From positions 62,001 to 126,000 of the forward strand of contig CAVSUY010000027.1 of NCBI GenBank assembly GCA_963731035.1: a DNA stretch of 64,000 bases, read 5' to 3'. Both the position numbers and the translations under genes were made by a program. The stretch comes from JAANXG01 sp963731035. GTDB taxonomy: Bacteria; Pseudomonadota; Gammaproteobacteria; Arenicellales; JAANXG01. Positions 43,254-52,623 of the stretch are shown here, one piece after another. The notes beneath the pieces are model-generated. The model was not told the DNA's origin and did not search any database. It was given only the letters and a program-made list of their open reading frames with translations. Numbering within the stretch: position 1 is the first letter of the stretch; the number at the start of each line of letters is the position of its first letter.

Positions 43254-44241
43254 TCGGCACGTACAGACTGGGCTCCCAGTCATCCTGGTCGTCGAATGTC
43301 AATCTGACGCGCTGCGACTGCGGAGCGCCCCGCCGCCAGATATAGATTTCACGCCGCCCCCACATGGCCCCCCCAATGAGCACTTTGCCGTCAAATACGA
43401 TCCAACGTCCGTCGTTGGACATCCTGGCATCCCAGGCATAGTAACGCAGCAGGCTGTCCAGCCCCACCAGAAACCTCGACGGCCCGATGGTGCCCCTGTC
43501 AAAATCGAAAGACGCCGTGAGCACCGGCCGATCCGTGGTCCGGGCGGTGCTCAGGATCTCTCTTCCATCCGGAGTCCAGGCGGGTGCGCAGTCGCCCCGC
43601 TCCATCTGCTCGTTGGCAAGGTAGCGGCGCTCCTGCAGATCCGCCACCAGCGTACTGTGGTGTGGTTCCTCCCGGAACATCAGCAGGTAACGCCCTTGCG
43701 GGTGCAGTTCCGCCGCCTGGGATACGGGTCCCCCTTTCTCCGGAAAGCGCCGGGTATCCAGAATCACCCGCGTGCCTCCACTCGCAAAATCGTATAGCAC
43801 CACTTTGTATCCCTCGCCGCGGATGGCGGTGACGCCCCGGCCGCCTCCCGTCCAATCCGCCGTATGGGCACGCTCCAGTATGCGGCGACGGTTCGAGAAG
43901 TCCGCGTCCATGACCCATACGTCATCACCCTGCTGGTACAGAATCCTTGTGCCGTCCGGGGACCATCGGGGCCTTCCCGACTCGACGCTCTCCGGGCTTA
44001 TGGGCTGCGGGTCCCACTGCCCCAGGCGGGTATGGTAGATACGTTTGCCGTGGGTCCATAGCAGCCGGCCGCCGGGGACACGCGCCCCGATGTCCCGTCG
44101 TGCCGCAACCTCGGCCTTGGACATGTCGAGCGACTCGGCAAAGACCGGCATCGTGTTGCAGGTCAACACCAACGCCACGACAGCCCCGAGAACACGGGGC
44201 AACGTTCCGTGTTTCCTTTCCCGACCCACTACCGGAACCAC
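43246..44241 (-). CDS. Periplasmic TolB-like beta-propeller protein (PD40 repeats)
   Basis: 331 residues. A GTG start and a signal peptide (LGAVVALVLTCNTMPVFAES, end near residue 36) are followed by PD40-type repeats: GRPRWSPDGTRILYQ, WVMDADFSNRRRILERA, AELHPQGRYLLMFREE, CAPAWTPDGREILSTA, ARMSNDGRWIVFDGK. Five or six such blades make a propeller. These domains bind peptides, proteins or sugars; the family name TolB-like says nothing about substrate. It ends as DQDDWEPSLYVPND. Its start overlaps the stop of the UPF0104 gene (shared base at 44241). Confidence 0.8.
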   Translation of the reverse strand: MVPVVGRERKHGTLPRVLGAVVALVLTCNTMPVFAESLDMSKAEVAARRDIGARVPGGRLLWTHGKRIYHTRLGQWDPQPISPESVESGRPRWSPDGTRILYQQGDDVWVMDADFSNRRRILERAHTADWTGGGRGVTAIRGEGYKVVLYDFASGGTRVILDTRRFPEKGGPVSQAAELHPQGRYLLMFREEPHHSTLVADLQERRYLANEQMERGDCAPAWTPDGREILSTARTTDRPVLTASFDFDRGTIGPSRFLVGLDSLLRYYAWDARMSNDGRWIVFDGKVLIGGAMWGRREIYIWRRGAPQSQRVRLTFDDQDDWEPSLYVPND

Positions 44242-45218
44242 TACGGCTTGCCCGGATCCGCGGTGGGACGGGTCAGCTTTCCTCTTTCAACGACGTACCC
44301 CAACCACCAGGGAAGCCACGACACGACCTGCAGGATTCGTCCGATCAGTGCGATCGCCACGGCCCCTTCCGGCGATACTCCCACCAGAGACATCAAGAGG
44401 ATGAACACACCCTCGAATACGCCGAGGCCATCGATGGAAACCGGGAGCCGCGAGACCAGCAAAGCCAGCGGCAGCGCCCCGGCAATATAAAGAAGGCCTA
44501 CATCGATTCCCAGCCCTTTCGCAATCAGCCAGGCGTATACGATAGCCAGCAGCTGCTCCGCGAAGGTCATCCCGAAGAACTTGGCGAGCTCTACCCTGCC
44601 CCGCTCATAGCCCAGGTAAGTTGTGTGGATGTCGCGCATGCGCTGCAAAATGCGCGTATGACGCAGCCTGCGCAGCAGCTTGTCATAAAGGAAGTCATAA
44701 GGCCCGTGGCTGAGCGACGCCGCAAACAACATCGTCGCAGCAAACAGGGTGGCGCCCCCTATCCAGAGCACACTCTGGAGCTGGTCGCCGAAGCTCGTGA
44801 GCTGAGAAAGCAGTACCACACCCAGCAGGCCCAGAAGAAGCGCCGAGAGAAATCCAATCAGTCTTTCTATCACAATGGATGCGACGACTTCCCTGTAGTC
44901 GAGGCCCGCTCGCGACGTGCATATCGCACGTATGACGTCCGACCCGATCGTCGACGGGAGAAATGAGCTCCAGACCATGGATGCGCAATAGATCTTCATG
45001 CCTTTGAAAAACGGTAGCATGATCCCCCTGTTCTTCAGCAGCCACGTCCATTTGAACGTCATCAACGCGCGATCCACAGTGCTGACGGCAAGCACCAGCA
45101 GCACGTACCCCGGGTCCATGCCCGACATGATCCGAAGCAGCTCCTCGACACCGCCGAGCATCCATACAATACCAGTCACCAGTGCCGCTGAAATCAACAG
45201 CTTGATTGCCAGGCTCAT
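44241..45218 (-). CDS. UPF0104 / lysylphosphatidylglycerol synthase transmembrane-region family protein
   Basis: 325 residues with about eight membrane segments (LAIKLLISAALVTGIVWMLG at the start). Family landmarks are the VDRALMTFKWTWLLKNRGI segment, SFLPSTIGSDVIRAI and ERLIGFLSALLLGLLGVVLL. Members of this fold (AglD, MprF flippase domain, YbhN) are found in glycan clusters and probably flip or modify lipid-linked substrates. It is shorter than the second copy in this locus and the two differ widely, so they are not a recent duplication. Confidence 0.82.
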   Translation of the reverse strand: MSLAIKLLISAALVTGIVWMLGGVEELLRIMSGMDPGYVLLVLAVSTVDRALMTFKWTWLLKNRGIMLPFFKGMKIYCASMVWSSFLPSTIGSDVIRAICTSRAGLDYREVVASIVIERLIGFLSALLLGLLGVVLLSQLTSFGDQLQSVLWIGGATLFAATMLFAASLSHGPYDFLYDKLLRRLRHTRILQRMRDIHTTYLGYERGRVELAKFFGMTFAEQLLAIVYAWLIAKGLGIDVGLLYIAGALPLALLVSRLPVSIDGLGVFEGVFILLMSLVGVSPEGAVAIALIGRILQVVSWLPWWLGYVVERGKLTRPTADPGKP

Positions 45219-45260
45219 GATCCTCCCCGCATCGCGCCTCTCGTCGGTCAGACCTGGAAT

Positions 45261-46709
45261 CTACAAGGCAACAACGAACAACAACAACACGACCCCCACC
45301 ATGACCCAGGTTGCCGGATCGCGCACTGCGAAGACCAACGGGTCGTCGTTCATCCGATCGCGGATCGTGGCCAGCCACAAGTTGCATTGCCAGAACAGGA
45401 TCAGTGGAGCAACCAGCAAAAGCGCCGACGGCCGGGAATAGAGTGCGTGCACGTCGGCGCTGGTGGTGTACAGCCCGAGCACGACCGTCGCCGTCACGCT
45501 GCAGGAAATTCCGAGCGGCAACAACAATTGCCCGTCGCCGGCCCGGTATCCCCGACCCACGGTAACGTCTTTTCCGCTCGCACTCAGTCCGCGGACCTCG
45601 GTGACCCGTTTCATTATCGCCAATGCGAAGAACAGAAACAGCACGAAACCGATCAACCAATAGGACAGGTCGATACCGGCAGCAGCGCCGCCGGCGAGGA
45701 CACGACTGGCATATAGAACGGTCAACGTCAGAATATCGAGCAAGGCGATGCGCTTGAGTCTGACTGAATACAGCGTTGTCAGAATGAAATAGCCGGCCAG
45801 GACCCAAGCGACATCGGCGGACAGCAGGAAGGCAACGGACGCCCCCGCCGCCAGCAATACCAGCCAGAGGCACAGCGCCACGATCTGCGGCACCGCGCCG
45901 CAGGCGACCGGCCGGTGCTTTTTCCGGGGATGAGCGCGATCGTACTCGACGTCCAGCAGATCGTTGAGCACGTATGCCGAAGACGCAACCAGACAGAACG
46001 CCACGAATGCCGCCAACGTATCGGCCACCATGACATTGTCCACCCAATGGTGGCCGGCTATCAGCGGCAGAAAGACCAGCCCATTCTTCAGCCACTGATG
46101 GGGTCGGATCAGACGAAATATATCCCCCGCCAGGGACCGGGACGAAGAGGCGCCGGGGAGGGGCGCCGCCTCGCCGCCGGCGGCGCTGGCTCGCCGGGCC
46201 AGGCGTTCGGCGTTCGGGCCCACGGTCCAGGCCCGGGCAGCATCCAGGAACAGCGGCATGTCGGCATTGGAGTCGCCGATGTAGTCGAAGCCATCCGGCG
46301 CCGCGTCGCTCACCAACTCCCGCTTGCGATGGCCCTTGACGTTGTCGTCGTCACCGGTGGCCAGCACCCGGTCGAAGAACCCCAGATGAGCCGCCACGAC
46401 GTCCGCCACTCCGCGGTGGGCCGCCGTGGCAAGCCACAACGTCCGTCCCCGTTGGCGCTCCGCGCGCAGGAACTCCACCACGGTATCGTTCCACGGAAGA
46501 GAAGCGGGGTCGATATCGGACTCTCTCGCAACACGGCCCTTGAACGCCGACCGCCCGCGCAAAAGGTCCCGGGTCAGCCCGGGGATCCGCCACGGCCTTC
46601 GCCGCAGAATCTGGAACAAGCCCTCCCACAGGAGGTCGGCGCGGACCAGTGTGCCGTCCAGATCCGTCACTAGAGGCCGGTTGGACTTGGAGGGATTGTC
46701 GCCGTTCAC
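45261..46709 (-). CDS. HAD-like phosphatase fused to UbiA-family prenyltransferase
   Basis: 482 residues. The N-terminal ~190 residues form a HAD hydrolase (LVTDLDGTLVRADLLWEGL motif I; GFDYIGDSNADMPLFLDAAR motif IV). The C-terminal part is a UbiA prenyltransferase (YVLNDLLDVEYDRAHPRKKH, the first Asp-rich motif, then eight or so membrane helices). Known fusions of this type include decaprenyl-phosphate phosphoribosyltransferase-like proteins of glycan loci, which attach phosphoribose to polyprenyl phosphate and, via the HAD domain, remove the phosphate. That assignment is inference from domain order. It overlaps the asnB stop by 4 bp (ATGA). Confidence 0.85.
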   Translation of the reverse strand: MNGDNPSKSNRPLVTDLDGTLVRADLLWEGLFQILRRRPWRIPGLTRDLLRGRSAFKGRVARESDIDPASLPWNDTVVEFLRAERQRGRTLWLATAAHRGVADVVAAHLGFFDRVLATGDDDNVKGHRKRELVSDAAPDGFDYIGDSNADMPLFLDAARAWTVGPNAERLARRASAAGGEAAPLPGASSSRSLAGDIFRLIRPHQWLKNGLVFLPLIAGHHWVDNVMVADTLAAFVAFCLVASSAYVLNDLLDVEYDRAHPRKKHRPVACGAVPQIVALCLWLVLLAAGASVAFLLSADVAWVLAGYFILTTLYSVRLKRIALLDILTLTVLYASRVLAGGAAAGIDLSYWLIGFVLFLFFALAIMKRVTEVRGLSASGKDVTVGRGYRAGDGQLLLPLGISCSVTATVVLGLYTTSADVHALYSRPSALLLVAPLILFWQCNLWLATIRDRMNDDPLVFAVRDPATWVMVGVVLLLFVVAL

Positions 46710-48661
46710 GCCGCTGCAGATGCCGGCTGTGCGCGGCGCGGCGCCATAGCATGGATCAGGTCCTCGATTTCTTCCTCACCTTGTTGCTCGATGTGCATCC
46801 GGTACCAGACTTCGGCATTGCACAGTTGCCACAGGCGCTGGCCGTGATCGGCACCCCCGGAGAGATGCTTGTTAAGCAACTCGTCCACGGCGGGCTTGTG
46901 GAAATACCCGGACGCAACCAAACGCGAGTCCTTGAGCAGCGAGCGATAAAGCAGCCGGAACTCATCCGCCAGTAGGTACGTGAGCGGCGATGAGAATCCC
47001 TGCTTCTTGCGTCGGATCAAAGCCTGGGGAAGATACTTCTCCGCCAGACGCGTCTGGATATACCGCAGGTGGTGTCCGCGCACTTTGTACCGCGCCGGCA
47101 GCTGAGCGCAGAACTCCGCAAGCTCATGGTCCATGAAAGGTGAACGCGCTTCCAGCCCATGAGCCATGGTCATTCTATCCAGAATCATCACCGGGTGGTC
47201 GGGCATCCTGGTCATACTGTCGGCATACAGCATCCGGTCGACGAGGTCCCTCGCGTTGTCCGCGGAAAAATAATGCTTGATCGAGGCGTCGGGGTCGAAC
47301 GCACCGATGCTTCGGTTGAATTGCTCCGTATAAAGGGACTTGCGATAGCCCTCGGAGAAATAGAAATAACCCAGGCTCTTGGCATATCGCTCGCCTGCCG
47401 AGTAATAAGACATCTGGTCAACCCATTGCAGGCGATGGCTCATACTGCGATACCAGTGCCCTTCGGGAACCAGCCTGAGCAGCGGACCGATCACGCGCCG
47501 ACGCACTACTTCCGGAAGCATTGCGTAGTACGACACGTAGCGGTTGCCGTAGTATCGGTCGTAGCCTCCAAAGAGCTCGTCGCCGCCATCACCGCCGAGT
47601 ACGACCTTGACGTGTTTCCGCGCAAGCTCGGCGATATGATAGAGGCAGGTGGACAACGGATCCGAAGGTTCGTCGAGAAATCTCACCAGTTTGGGCAGCC
47701 CCCGGACCACCGACGGGACGATCGTCAGCTCGTGGGCGTCGGTACCATATTTTTCCGCCACCATGCGCGCATACGGCAGTTCGCTGTAGCTGGCGTAGGG
47801 AACGTCCCCGGAAAACGTCTTGAAGGCGCCGGTGTCCCGACGACTCATCATGCTGACCACGAGACTGGAATCGAGCCCGCCGCTGAGGAACGCACCCACC
47901 GGCACGTCGCTGACCATGTGGAAGTTCACGGCCTCCTCGATCTTGGCGTCGAGCGCCTCCATCAGATCGTCGTAGCCCATACTGTGCTTGGGCTCATAGC
48001 GCAGACTCCAGTATCTGCGCACTTCACTGGCTCCGTCCCGGGTCCGGACCAGGATATGCCCGGGCGGCAGCTTGTGGACCCCGCGGAACATCGAACGCGG
48101 CGGAGTAATGATGCGCAGGGTCAGATACTCGTGCAACGCGTCGTCGTTGACGCGCCGCAAATCAGGGTTATGGGCCAGCAGTGCCTTGATCTCGGACGCG
48201 AACGCCAACGTTCCCTGTTGATCCGCGTAGTAGAGCGGTTTCTGTCCGAGATGGTCGCGCGCCATGAGCAGGCGGCAGTTCTCGAAGTCATATATCGCGA
48301 AAGCGAACATCCCCCGCAGGTGATTCACGCACTCGTCACCGTACTCCTCATAGAGGTGGATGATCACCTCGGTGTCGCTCTGTGTCTTGAACGGGTAGCG
48401 GGGCTCGAGACGCCGCCGCAGCTCCTGATAGTTGTATATCTCCCCATTGAAGGTTATCCAAATGCTGCCGTCCCCGTTGGACATGGGCTGGCTGCCGCCC
48501 TCCAGATCGATAATCGACAGGCGGCGATGCCCCAGGCCGACGCCGTCCCTGACAAACACGCCGTCGCCGTCCGGGCCCCGATGGCTGATGGCGTCGCTCA
48601 TCAGCCGGACCTCCGCCTCACTCACGGTCCGGTTGCCGACAATACCGGCTATGCCGCACAT
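46706..48661 (-). CDS. asnB: Glutamine-hydrolysing asparagine synthase-type amidotransferase
   Basis: 651 residues. Cys2 after Met (MCGIAGIVGNRTV) is the class II amidotransferase nucleophile. SNGDGSIWITFNGEIYNYQE and LGHRRLSIIDLEGGSQPMS complete the glutaminase domain. The synthetase domain has VPVGAFLSGGLDSSLVVSM (PP-loop) and LGGDGGDELFGGYDRYYGN. Such enzymes in glycan or exosortase loci often amidate sugar carboxyls rather than aspartate, so the real product may be an amidated glycan or precursor. Its ATG shares one base with the UPF0104 stop at 48661. Confidence 0.92.
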   Translation of the reverse strand: MCGIAGIVGNRTVSEAEVRLMSDAISHRGPDGDGVFVRDGVGLGHRRLSIIDLEGGSQPMSNGDGSIWITFNGEIYNYQELRRRLEPRYPFKTQSDTEVIIHLYEEYGDECVNHLRGMFAFAIYDFENCRLLMARDHLGQKPLYYADQQGTLAFASEIKALLAHNPDLRRVNDDALHEYLTLRIITPPRSMFRGVHKLPPGHILVRTRDGASEVRRYWSLRYEPKHSMGYDDLMEALDAKIEEAVNFHMVSDVPVGAFLSGGLDSSLVVSMMSRRDTGAFKTFSGDVPYASYSELPYARMVAEKYGTDAHELTIVPSVVRGLPKLVRFLDEPSDPLSTCLYHIAELARKHVKVVLGGDGGDELFGGYDRYYGNRYVSYYAMLPEVVRRRVIGPLLRLVPEGHWYRSMSHRLQWVDQMSYYSAGERYAKSLGYFYFSEGYRKSLYTEQFNRSIGAFDPDASIKHYFSADNARDLVDRMLYADSMTRMPDHPVMILDRMTMAHGLEARSPFMDHELAEFCAQLPARYKVRGHHLRYIQTRLAEKYLPQALIRRKKQGFSSPLTYLLADEFRLLYRSLLKDSRLVASGYFHKPAVDELLNKHLSGGADHGQRLWQLCNAEVWYRMHIEQQGEEEIEDLIHAMAPRRAQPASAAA

Positions 48662-49719
48662 CAGCGCCTGGACCTCAACGCGGCGTCCTGTGTCGACTCC
48701 TCCTCGCCCCGCGCCCGGCTCCGCCGTTCGTCAAAGAGGTAAATGAGCCCGCCGGCGAGGCTGATAGGCACCATTAACGCCCTTTGCAGCAATGCGGTCA
48801 TCAAGGCGACCTCGTAGTGCACTCCGTAAAACCCCACCAAGTATATGAACGCACCGTCCACCAGACCCAGACCGTTGATCGAAAGCGGAATCACGGCGAC
48901 CACGCTCAAGACGGCGCACACCACGGCCACCTCATAATAGGCAATCGACCCCCCGGTCGCATCGATCAGCAGCATAAGCCACCAGACCGTGAAAAAATGG
49001 AAACCGAACGATACGAGAATCACACGCCAGGTCCTGGCCGGTTCGCGCCGGTAGTCGCCCAGGTAGTCGACGATGTTTCTAAGCAGATCCGGAAACTTTC
49101 GCAACGACGTCAGCCACGAGACGAAACGTCGATTGAACGCCAGCAGCAGGAACGGCGTCCCGATCACTATTCCAACTACGCCCACAATGATCGTCATCCG
49201 GGACAGCGCGTTGGCGCCTGTCGAATACCCAATCAACGCCGCGAAAAAGCCGATCATGAGCAGTGAAGCTATACCGATCAATCGCTCCATGAAGACCGCA
49301 AGGAAGGCGACGGTCTTCGACCGCTGGTTCTTCAACGTGCGGTAGATCCGGTAGCCGTCGCCGCCGATGCTGGTCGGCAGAAAATTGTTGAGGAACATCG
49401 ACGTGAAATACAAGCGATGCAGGCGGCCGAAGGGAAATCGCGCTCCGTGAATCCGCAACAGGAGTTGCCACTTGTATGTACTGATGGTGACGCAGAGCAC
49501 CATGCTGAAGAAAACGACCGCCACCAGAAACCCGTTGGCCTCCCTGAGGCCCTGCAGCATCCGGCCCCAGTTCGCGTGCCACACTATGATCGTGCAAAGC
49601 AGAATGGTGACCAGCACCTTGGCGATCAGCAGCAGGCGACCCCGGCCGGACCGGGCGGCGCCCGCCTGACCAACGGAGGTATCGGCGTCTTCCCCCGGGA
49701 CAAATTCTTGGCTATGCAC
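48661..49719 (-). CDS. UPF0104 / lysylphosphatidylglycerol synthase transmembrane-region family protein
   Basis: 352 residues from a GTG that overlaps the acyltransferase stop by 8 bp (GTGCATAG); an ATG 19 codons upstream (49776) is also open. Roughly eight membrane segments are seen, the first near residue 37 (LLLIAKVLVTILLCTIIVWH). Landmarks are STYKWQLLLRIHGARFPFGR, SMFLNNFLPTSIGGDGYRIY, and FMERLIGIASLLMIGFFAAL. The Arg-rich tail (FDERRSRARGEEES) is cytoplasmic. It is the second such protein in the locus. A lipid-linked glycan flippase or related membrane step is the usual inference. Confidence 0.82.
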   Translation of the reverse strand: MHSQEFVPGEDADTSVGQAGAARSGRGRLLLIAKVLVTILLCTIIVWHANWGRMLQGLREANGFLVAVVFFSMVLCVTISTYKWQLLLRIHGARFPFGRLHRLYFTSMFLNNFLPTSIGGDGYRIYRTLKNQRSKTVAFLAVFMERLIGIASLLMIGFFAALIGYSTGANALSRMTIIVGVVGIVIGTPFLLLAFNRRFVSWLTSLRKFPDLLRNIVDYLGDYRREPARTWRVILVSFGFHFFTVWWLMLLIDATGGSIAYYEVAVVCAVLSVVAVIPLSINGLGLVDGAFIYLVGFYGVHYEVALMTALLQRALMVPISLAGGLIYLFDERRSRARGEEESTQDAALRSRR

Positions 49720-50467
49720 GTCGATCTCTAACCACCTTCGCCGGTATCCCCACGGCGATACCGTTGTCCGGGACATCCTTGTTCACCAAAGCGGCGGCGC
49801 CCACTACGGAGCCGGCTCCTATCGACACGCCATCGAGCACTATGACACCGGTCCCCAACCAGGCGCCGGCCCCGATACGAATGGGACCCGTGGAGTAGGC
49901 ACCGGCGTCCATGATTATCGACGGGCCCTTGTCCACATTGTAGGAACCCGCGCTCAGATAGCAGTTGCCGGCAAGCAGAACCGCCTCGCCGATATCCACG
50001 CCACTCAACGAGACGATAGCTGAATTGCTTCCTACGGTGGTGCGCCTCGCTATCCGCACTGGTCCGTTCTTGGCGAGGATCATACAGCCGCGATTGAGAA
50101 TAACACTGTCTTCCAGCTCCACGCCGGCGTCTCCCGCCCCGCGTGCGTCTATCAGGCAGTTTTCATCTATTGTGACATTGTCACCAAGGACGATGTTTCC
50201 GGGATGCCGCAGGCTGACGTTTCTACCGATGATCAATCCTTTGCCCACCTTCTTGAACAGCAGCCGGTAGAATTTCTTTCTCAGGAAGAACCCCAGCCCC
50301 CCCGGCATGGGAGCGAGCAGCATGGTCAGCACTTCGTACAGCACGAAGTATCCGAATCCCCGTTGCCCGACCGTCAGTCTGCGATAGGTCTTGAGCGGCG
50401 AATCCTTCCCATCGGCCAGGGCCTCGCGAATGAAAGTACCTTTGTCGATTTCAGACATATGTTTCAA
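49712..50467 (-). CDS. Hexapeptide-repeat acyltransferase (left-handed beta-helix)
   Basis: 251 residues (ATG 50467; the fourth codon is also ATG). An N-terminal region with a hydrophobic hairpin (YFVLYEVLTMLLAPMPGGLG) precedes the hexapeptide coils: IIGRNVSLRHPGNIVLGDNV, TIDENCLIDARGAG, ILARNGP-type turns, AWLGTGVIVLDGVSIGAGSV, and VGAAALVNKDVPDNGIAVGI. This matches sugar O- or N-acetyltransferases of the WcaF/maa class. It probably acetylates a sugar of the locus's glycan. It lies 38 bp after the GT4 gene. Confidence 0.85.
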   Translation of the reverse strand: MKHMSEIDKGTFIREALADGKDSPLKTYRRLTVGQRGFGYFVLYEVLTMLLAPMPGGLGFFLRKKFYRLLFKKVGKGLIIGRNVSLRHPGNIVLGDNVTIDENCLIDARGAGDAGVELEDSVILNRGCMILAKNGPVRIARRTTVGSNSAIVSLSGVDIGEAVLLAGNCYLSAGSYNVDKGPSIIMDAGAYSTGPIRIGAGAWLGTGVIVLDGVSIGAGSVVGAAALVNKDVPDNGIAVGIPAKVVRDRRA

Positions 50468-50505
50468 GGGCCGTGACGCATCCGCCGTCGCCGTCCGCCA
50501 CCTCG

Positions 50506-51690
50506 TCAGATACGGCGGCCTCGCGTCTTGCCACCATGGTCTGCAATGGCCTTGTCGAACACGACCAGATGCCGTTCGACAAACTTGTCGATATAGAAGT
50601 TCTTAACATACGAAGCATTGTGACTGCTCACGTTCATTCGGATCTGTTCGTGCTCGTAGAGGAAACAGCATTGATTCGCAAACGTATCTTTATCGGAAAA
50701 TCCAACCACGTAACCGGTTTCCCCGTTGCCGAGATAGTCCGTCTGTCCTCCGCGATCGTAGCAGACTACCGGCAGGCCGCACTCCATGGCTTCCAGGAAT
50801 ACGATTCCAAAACCCTCGTGCAGGGCGGTTGAGACATACACATCCGAGGCTAAGAGCAGTTCGAACTTGCGTCGTTCGCTCACCCGGCCCGCGAAGGTGA
50901 CGGAATCCGCCAGCCCCATCGCCGCCGCCTGCTCTTCGAGACCCTTCCTCTCCGGGCCTTCTCCAACGATCAGAAGCTGACAGGGAATGCGGCCGTGTAT
51001 GGTACCGAAGATCTCGAGCAGTTCCGACAGGTTTTTTCGACGGATCAGCCTCCCCACGGTAACCAGCGTGAAGCGCTGCTCTTTCAGGCCGAGACCGGCC
51101 CGGGATGCGGACTCGTATGGATTGGGCCTGACCGCAAGCGGGATGATGTCGATGTGCCGGGTCGTCCCGTAGTAGCGGCGGGCGTTGTTCTCCACGTCCG
51201 TCGACTCCGCCACCACCCTGTCGGCCCACTGCATCATCTTTCCGACCGTCCCCCTGAGGAAAGGAATACGGTGCGGCGACAACGACTTGCTCGGATCGTA
51301 GATATCGCCGCCCAGAATATGAAGCACGTCGGGTAAGTCGTACCTCCACGACAGGTAGCATCCCGCCGGACCCGAGGGGACGGCGAAGTATGTATTGATC
51401 AGGTCGTAGCTGCGGCCGGCAAGAAGCTCCCCGCCCCGACCTATGGCCATCGGAACATAGCTCAGCATCGACGCCATGGAGGCAACGTTCTGCTGCCGCC
51501 GCATCCAAACGGGAACACGATGCAGCGTTACACCGTTGACTTCTTCCGAGCGGGGACTGTTCTCGAACTGCGACGTTACCACCGACACCTCATGGCCCCT
51601 GTCGACCATTCCCTCCGCGAGGTCGCGGCACAGGACACCACCGCCGCCTCCGACGGGTGGATACTCATAGTTGATCATCAGAACCTTCAT
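50506..51690 (-). CDS. Glycosyltransferase family 4
   Basis: 394 residues. GT-B fold: VLMINYEYPPVGGGGGVLCR at the N-terminus (donor/acceptor domain), TLVTVGRLIRRKNLSELLEI and VGEGPERKGLEEQAAAMG in the C-terminal domain, and the retaining-GT E(X)7E motif in EGFGIVFLEAMECGLPVVCY. It transfers a sugar from a nucleotide donor to a lipid-linked glycan at the cytoplasmic membrane face. Sugar and linkage are unknown. It starts 12 bp after the FkbM gene stops. Confidence 0.92.
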   Translation of the reverse strand: MKVLMINYEYPPVGGGGGVLCRDLAEGMVDRGHEVSVVTSQFENSPRSEEVNGVTLHRVPVWMRRQQNVASMASMLSYVPMAIGRGGELLAGRSYDLINTYFAVPSGPAGCYLSWRYDLPDVLHILGGDIYDPSKSLSPHRIPFLRGTVGKMMQWADRVVAESTDVENNARRYYGTTRHIDIIPLAVRPNPYESASRAGLGLKEQRFTLVTVGRLIRRKNLSELLEIFGTIHGRIPCQLLIVGEGPERKGLEEQAAAMGLADSVTFAGRVSERRKFELLLASDVYVSTALHEGFGIVFLEAMECGLPVVCYDRGGQTDYLGNGETGYVVGFSDKDTFANQCCFLYEHEQIRMNVSSHNASYVKNFYIDKFVERHLVVFDKAIADHGGKTRGRRI

Positions 51691-51702
51691 CGGGCCGGCG
51701 CC

Positions 51703-52623
51703 TCAGCGCATCGCCAACACGTTCAGGTTCGAGTTCGGTTGCTCGGCGGCCTTCAGAATCGAAGCCGGCGCGGCAGGCAAGCGGTACTCGCCATCTGCAT
51801 CCACCTGATGCAGCACATAGCCCGCCGCGGACAAGGACTCGAGGAATTGCAGAGGATCCTGCTCCTGGGCCCTGAGATGTCCGGGCACGAATTCGAAAAG
51901 CAGAATCTCCGGTTTCCTGTCGCCGAGTCCGGCGATGACGCTCGGTTCGGCGCCTTCCACGTCAATCTTGGCCACTCTGGGCGCCAATCCCAGCTCCTCG
52001 AGCACCTCGTCGCCGCGCCGCATCTGGATGCTGATCGAACGGCCGGTGTTGCCGAGGTCGGCAAGGCTCAGGTTGCCCCGGTTGTCGTCGGTCTGGAAAA
52101 GACTCACTCGTCCGGATTCGCAACCCAGCGCAAACGGCACGACGATTACGTTGTCGCACCCGTTGACATCCAGGTTTTTCGTGAGCAAAACGAGGTTATC
52201 CGGGTCCGGCTCGACGGCGATGACTTTGCCGGTGGGTCCCACGGCGCGCGACAGGTAGAGCGAGTAGATTCCGATATTGGCGCCCACGTCCATGACCTGA
52301 TCGCCCTGTTGGACCAGCGAACAAAGAACAGAGATTTCCCCTTCCTCGTAAGCGCCGTAAAGGATGAGTTTCTTGGCAATGACCCGATCCCGTGCATCGA
52401 TGAATACGCGGAATGGCCCCACTTTCACCTCATTCTTCCCGTACAGCCGTGCCGTGAGTTTCCCGTGCAAGCGGTTGACCAGTGGAATCCGGGCCAGCGG
52501 GGAACGGCGCAGCCGGGGCCCCACCACGCCCAATACCCGCAACAGCAGCGACGCCCGGGGTGCGGGTTCCGCGTCGGAGGGCAACCTCGGCATGGACCGC
52601 TTGATGTTATTCATCGACGACAA
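51703..52623 (-). CDS. FkbM family methyltransferase
   Basis: 306 residues. A basic N-terminus leads to the Rossmann core VMDVGANIGIYSLYLSRAVG (SAM loop), VIAVEPDPDNLVLLTKNLDV, and VAKIDVEGAEPSVIAGLGDR. FkbM enzymes O-methylate hydroxyls of polyketides, glycans and lipids. Here a methylated sugar is most likely. It overlaps the GT39 gene by 17 bp (52607-52623), which indicates translational coupling. The first 60 residues hold a hydrophobic patch (LLLRVLGVVGPRLRRSPLAR). Confidence 0.9.
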   Translation of the reverse strand: MSSMNNIKRSMPRLPSDAEPAPRASLLLRVLGVVGPRLRRSPLARIPLVNRLHGKLTARLYGKNEVKVGPFRVFIDARDRVIAKKLILYGAYEEGEISVLCSLVQQGDQVMDVGANIGIYSLYLSRAVGPTGKVIAVEPDPDNLVLLTKNLDVNGCDNVIVVPFALGCESGRVSLFQTDDNRGNLSLADLGNTGRSISIQMRRGDEVLEELGLAPRVAKIDVEGAEPSVIAGLGDRKPEILLFEFVPGHLRAQEQDPLQFLESLSAAGYVLHQVDADGEYRLPAAPASILKAAEQPNSNLNVLAMR

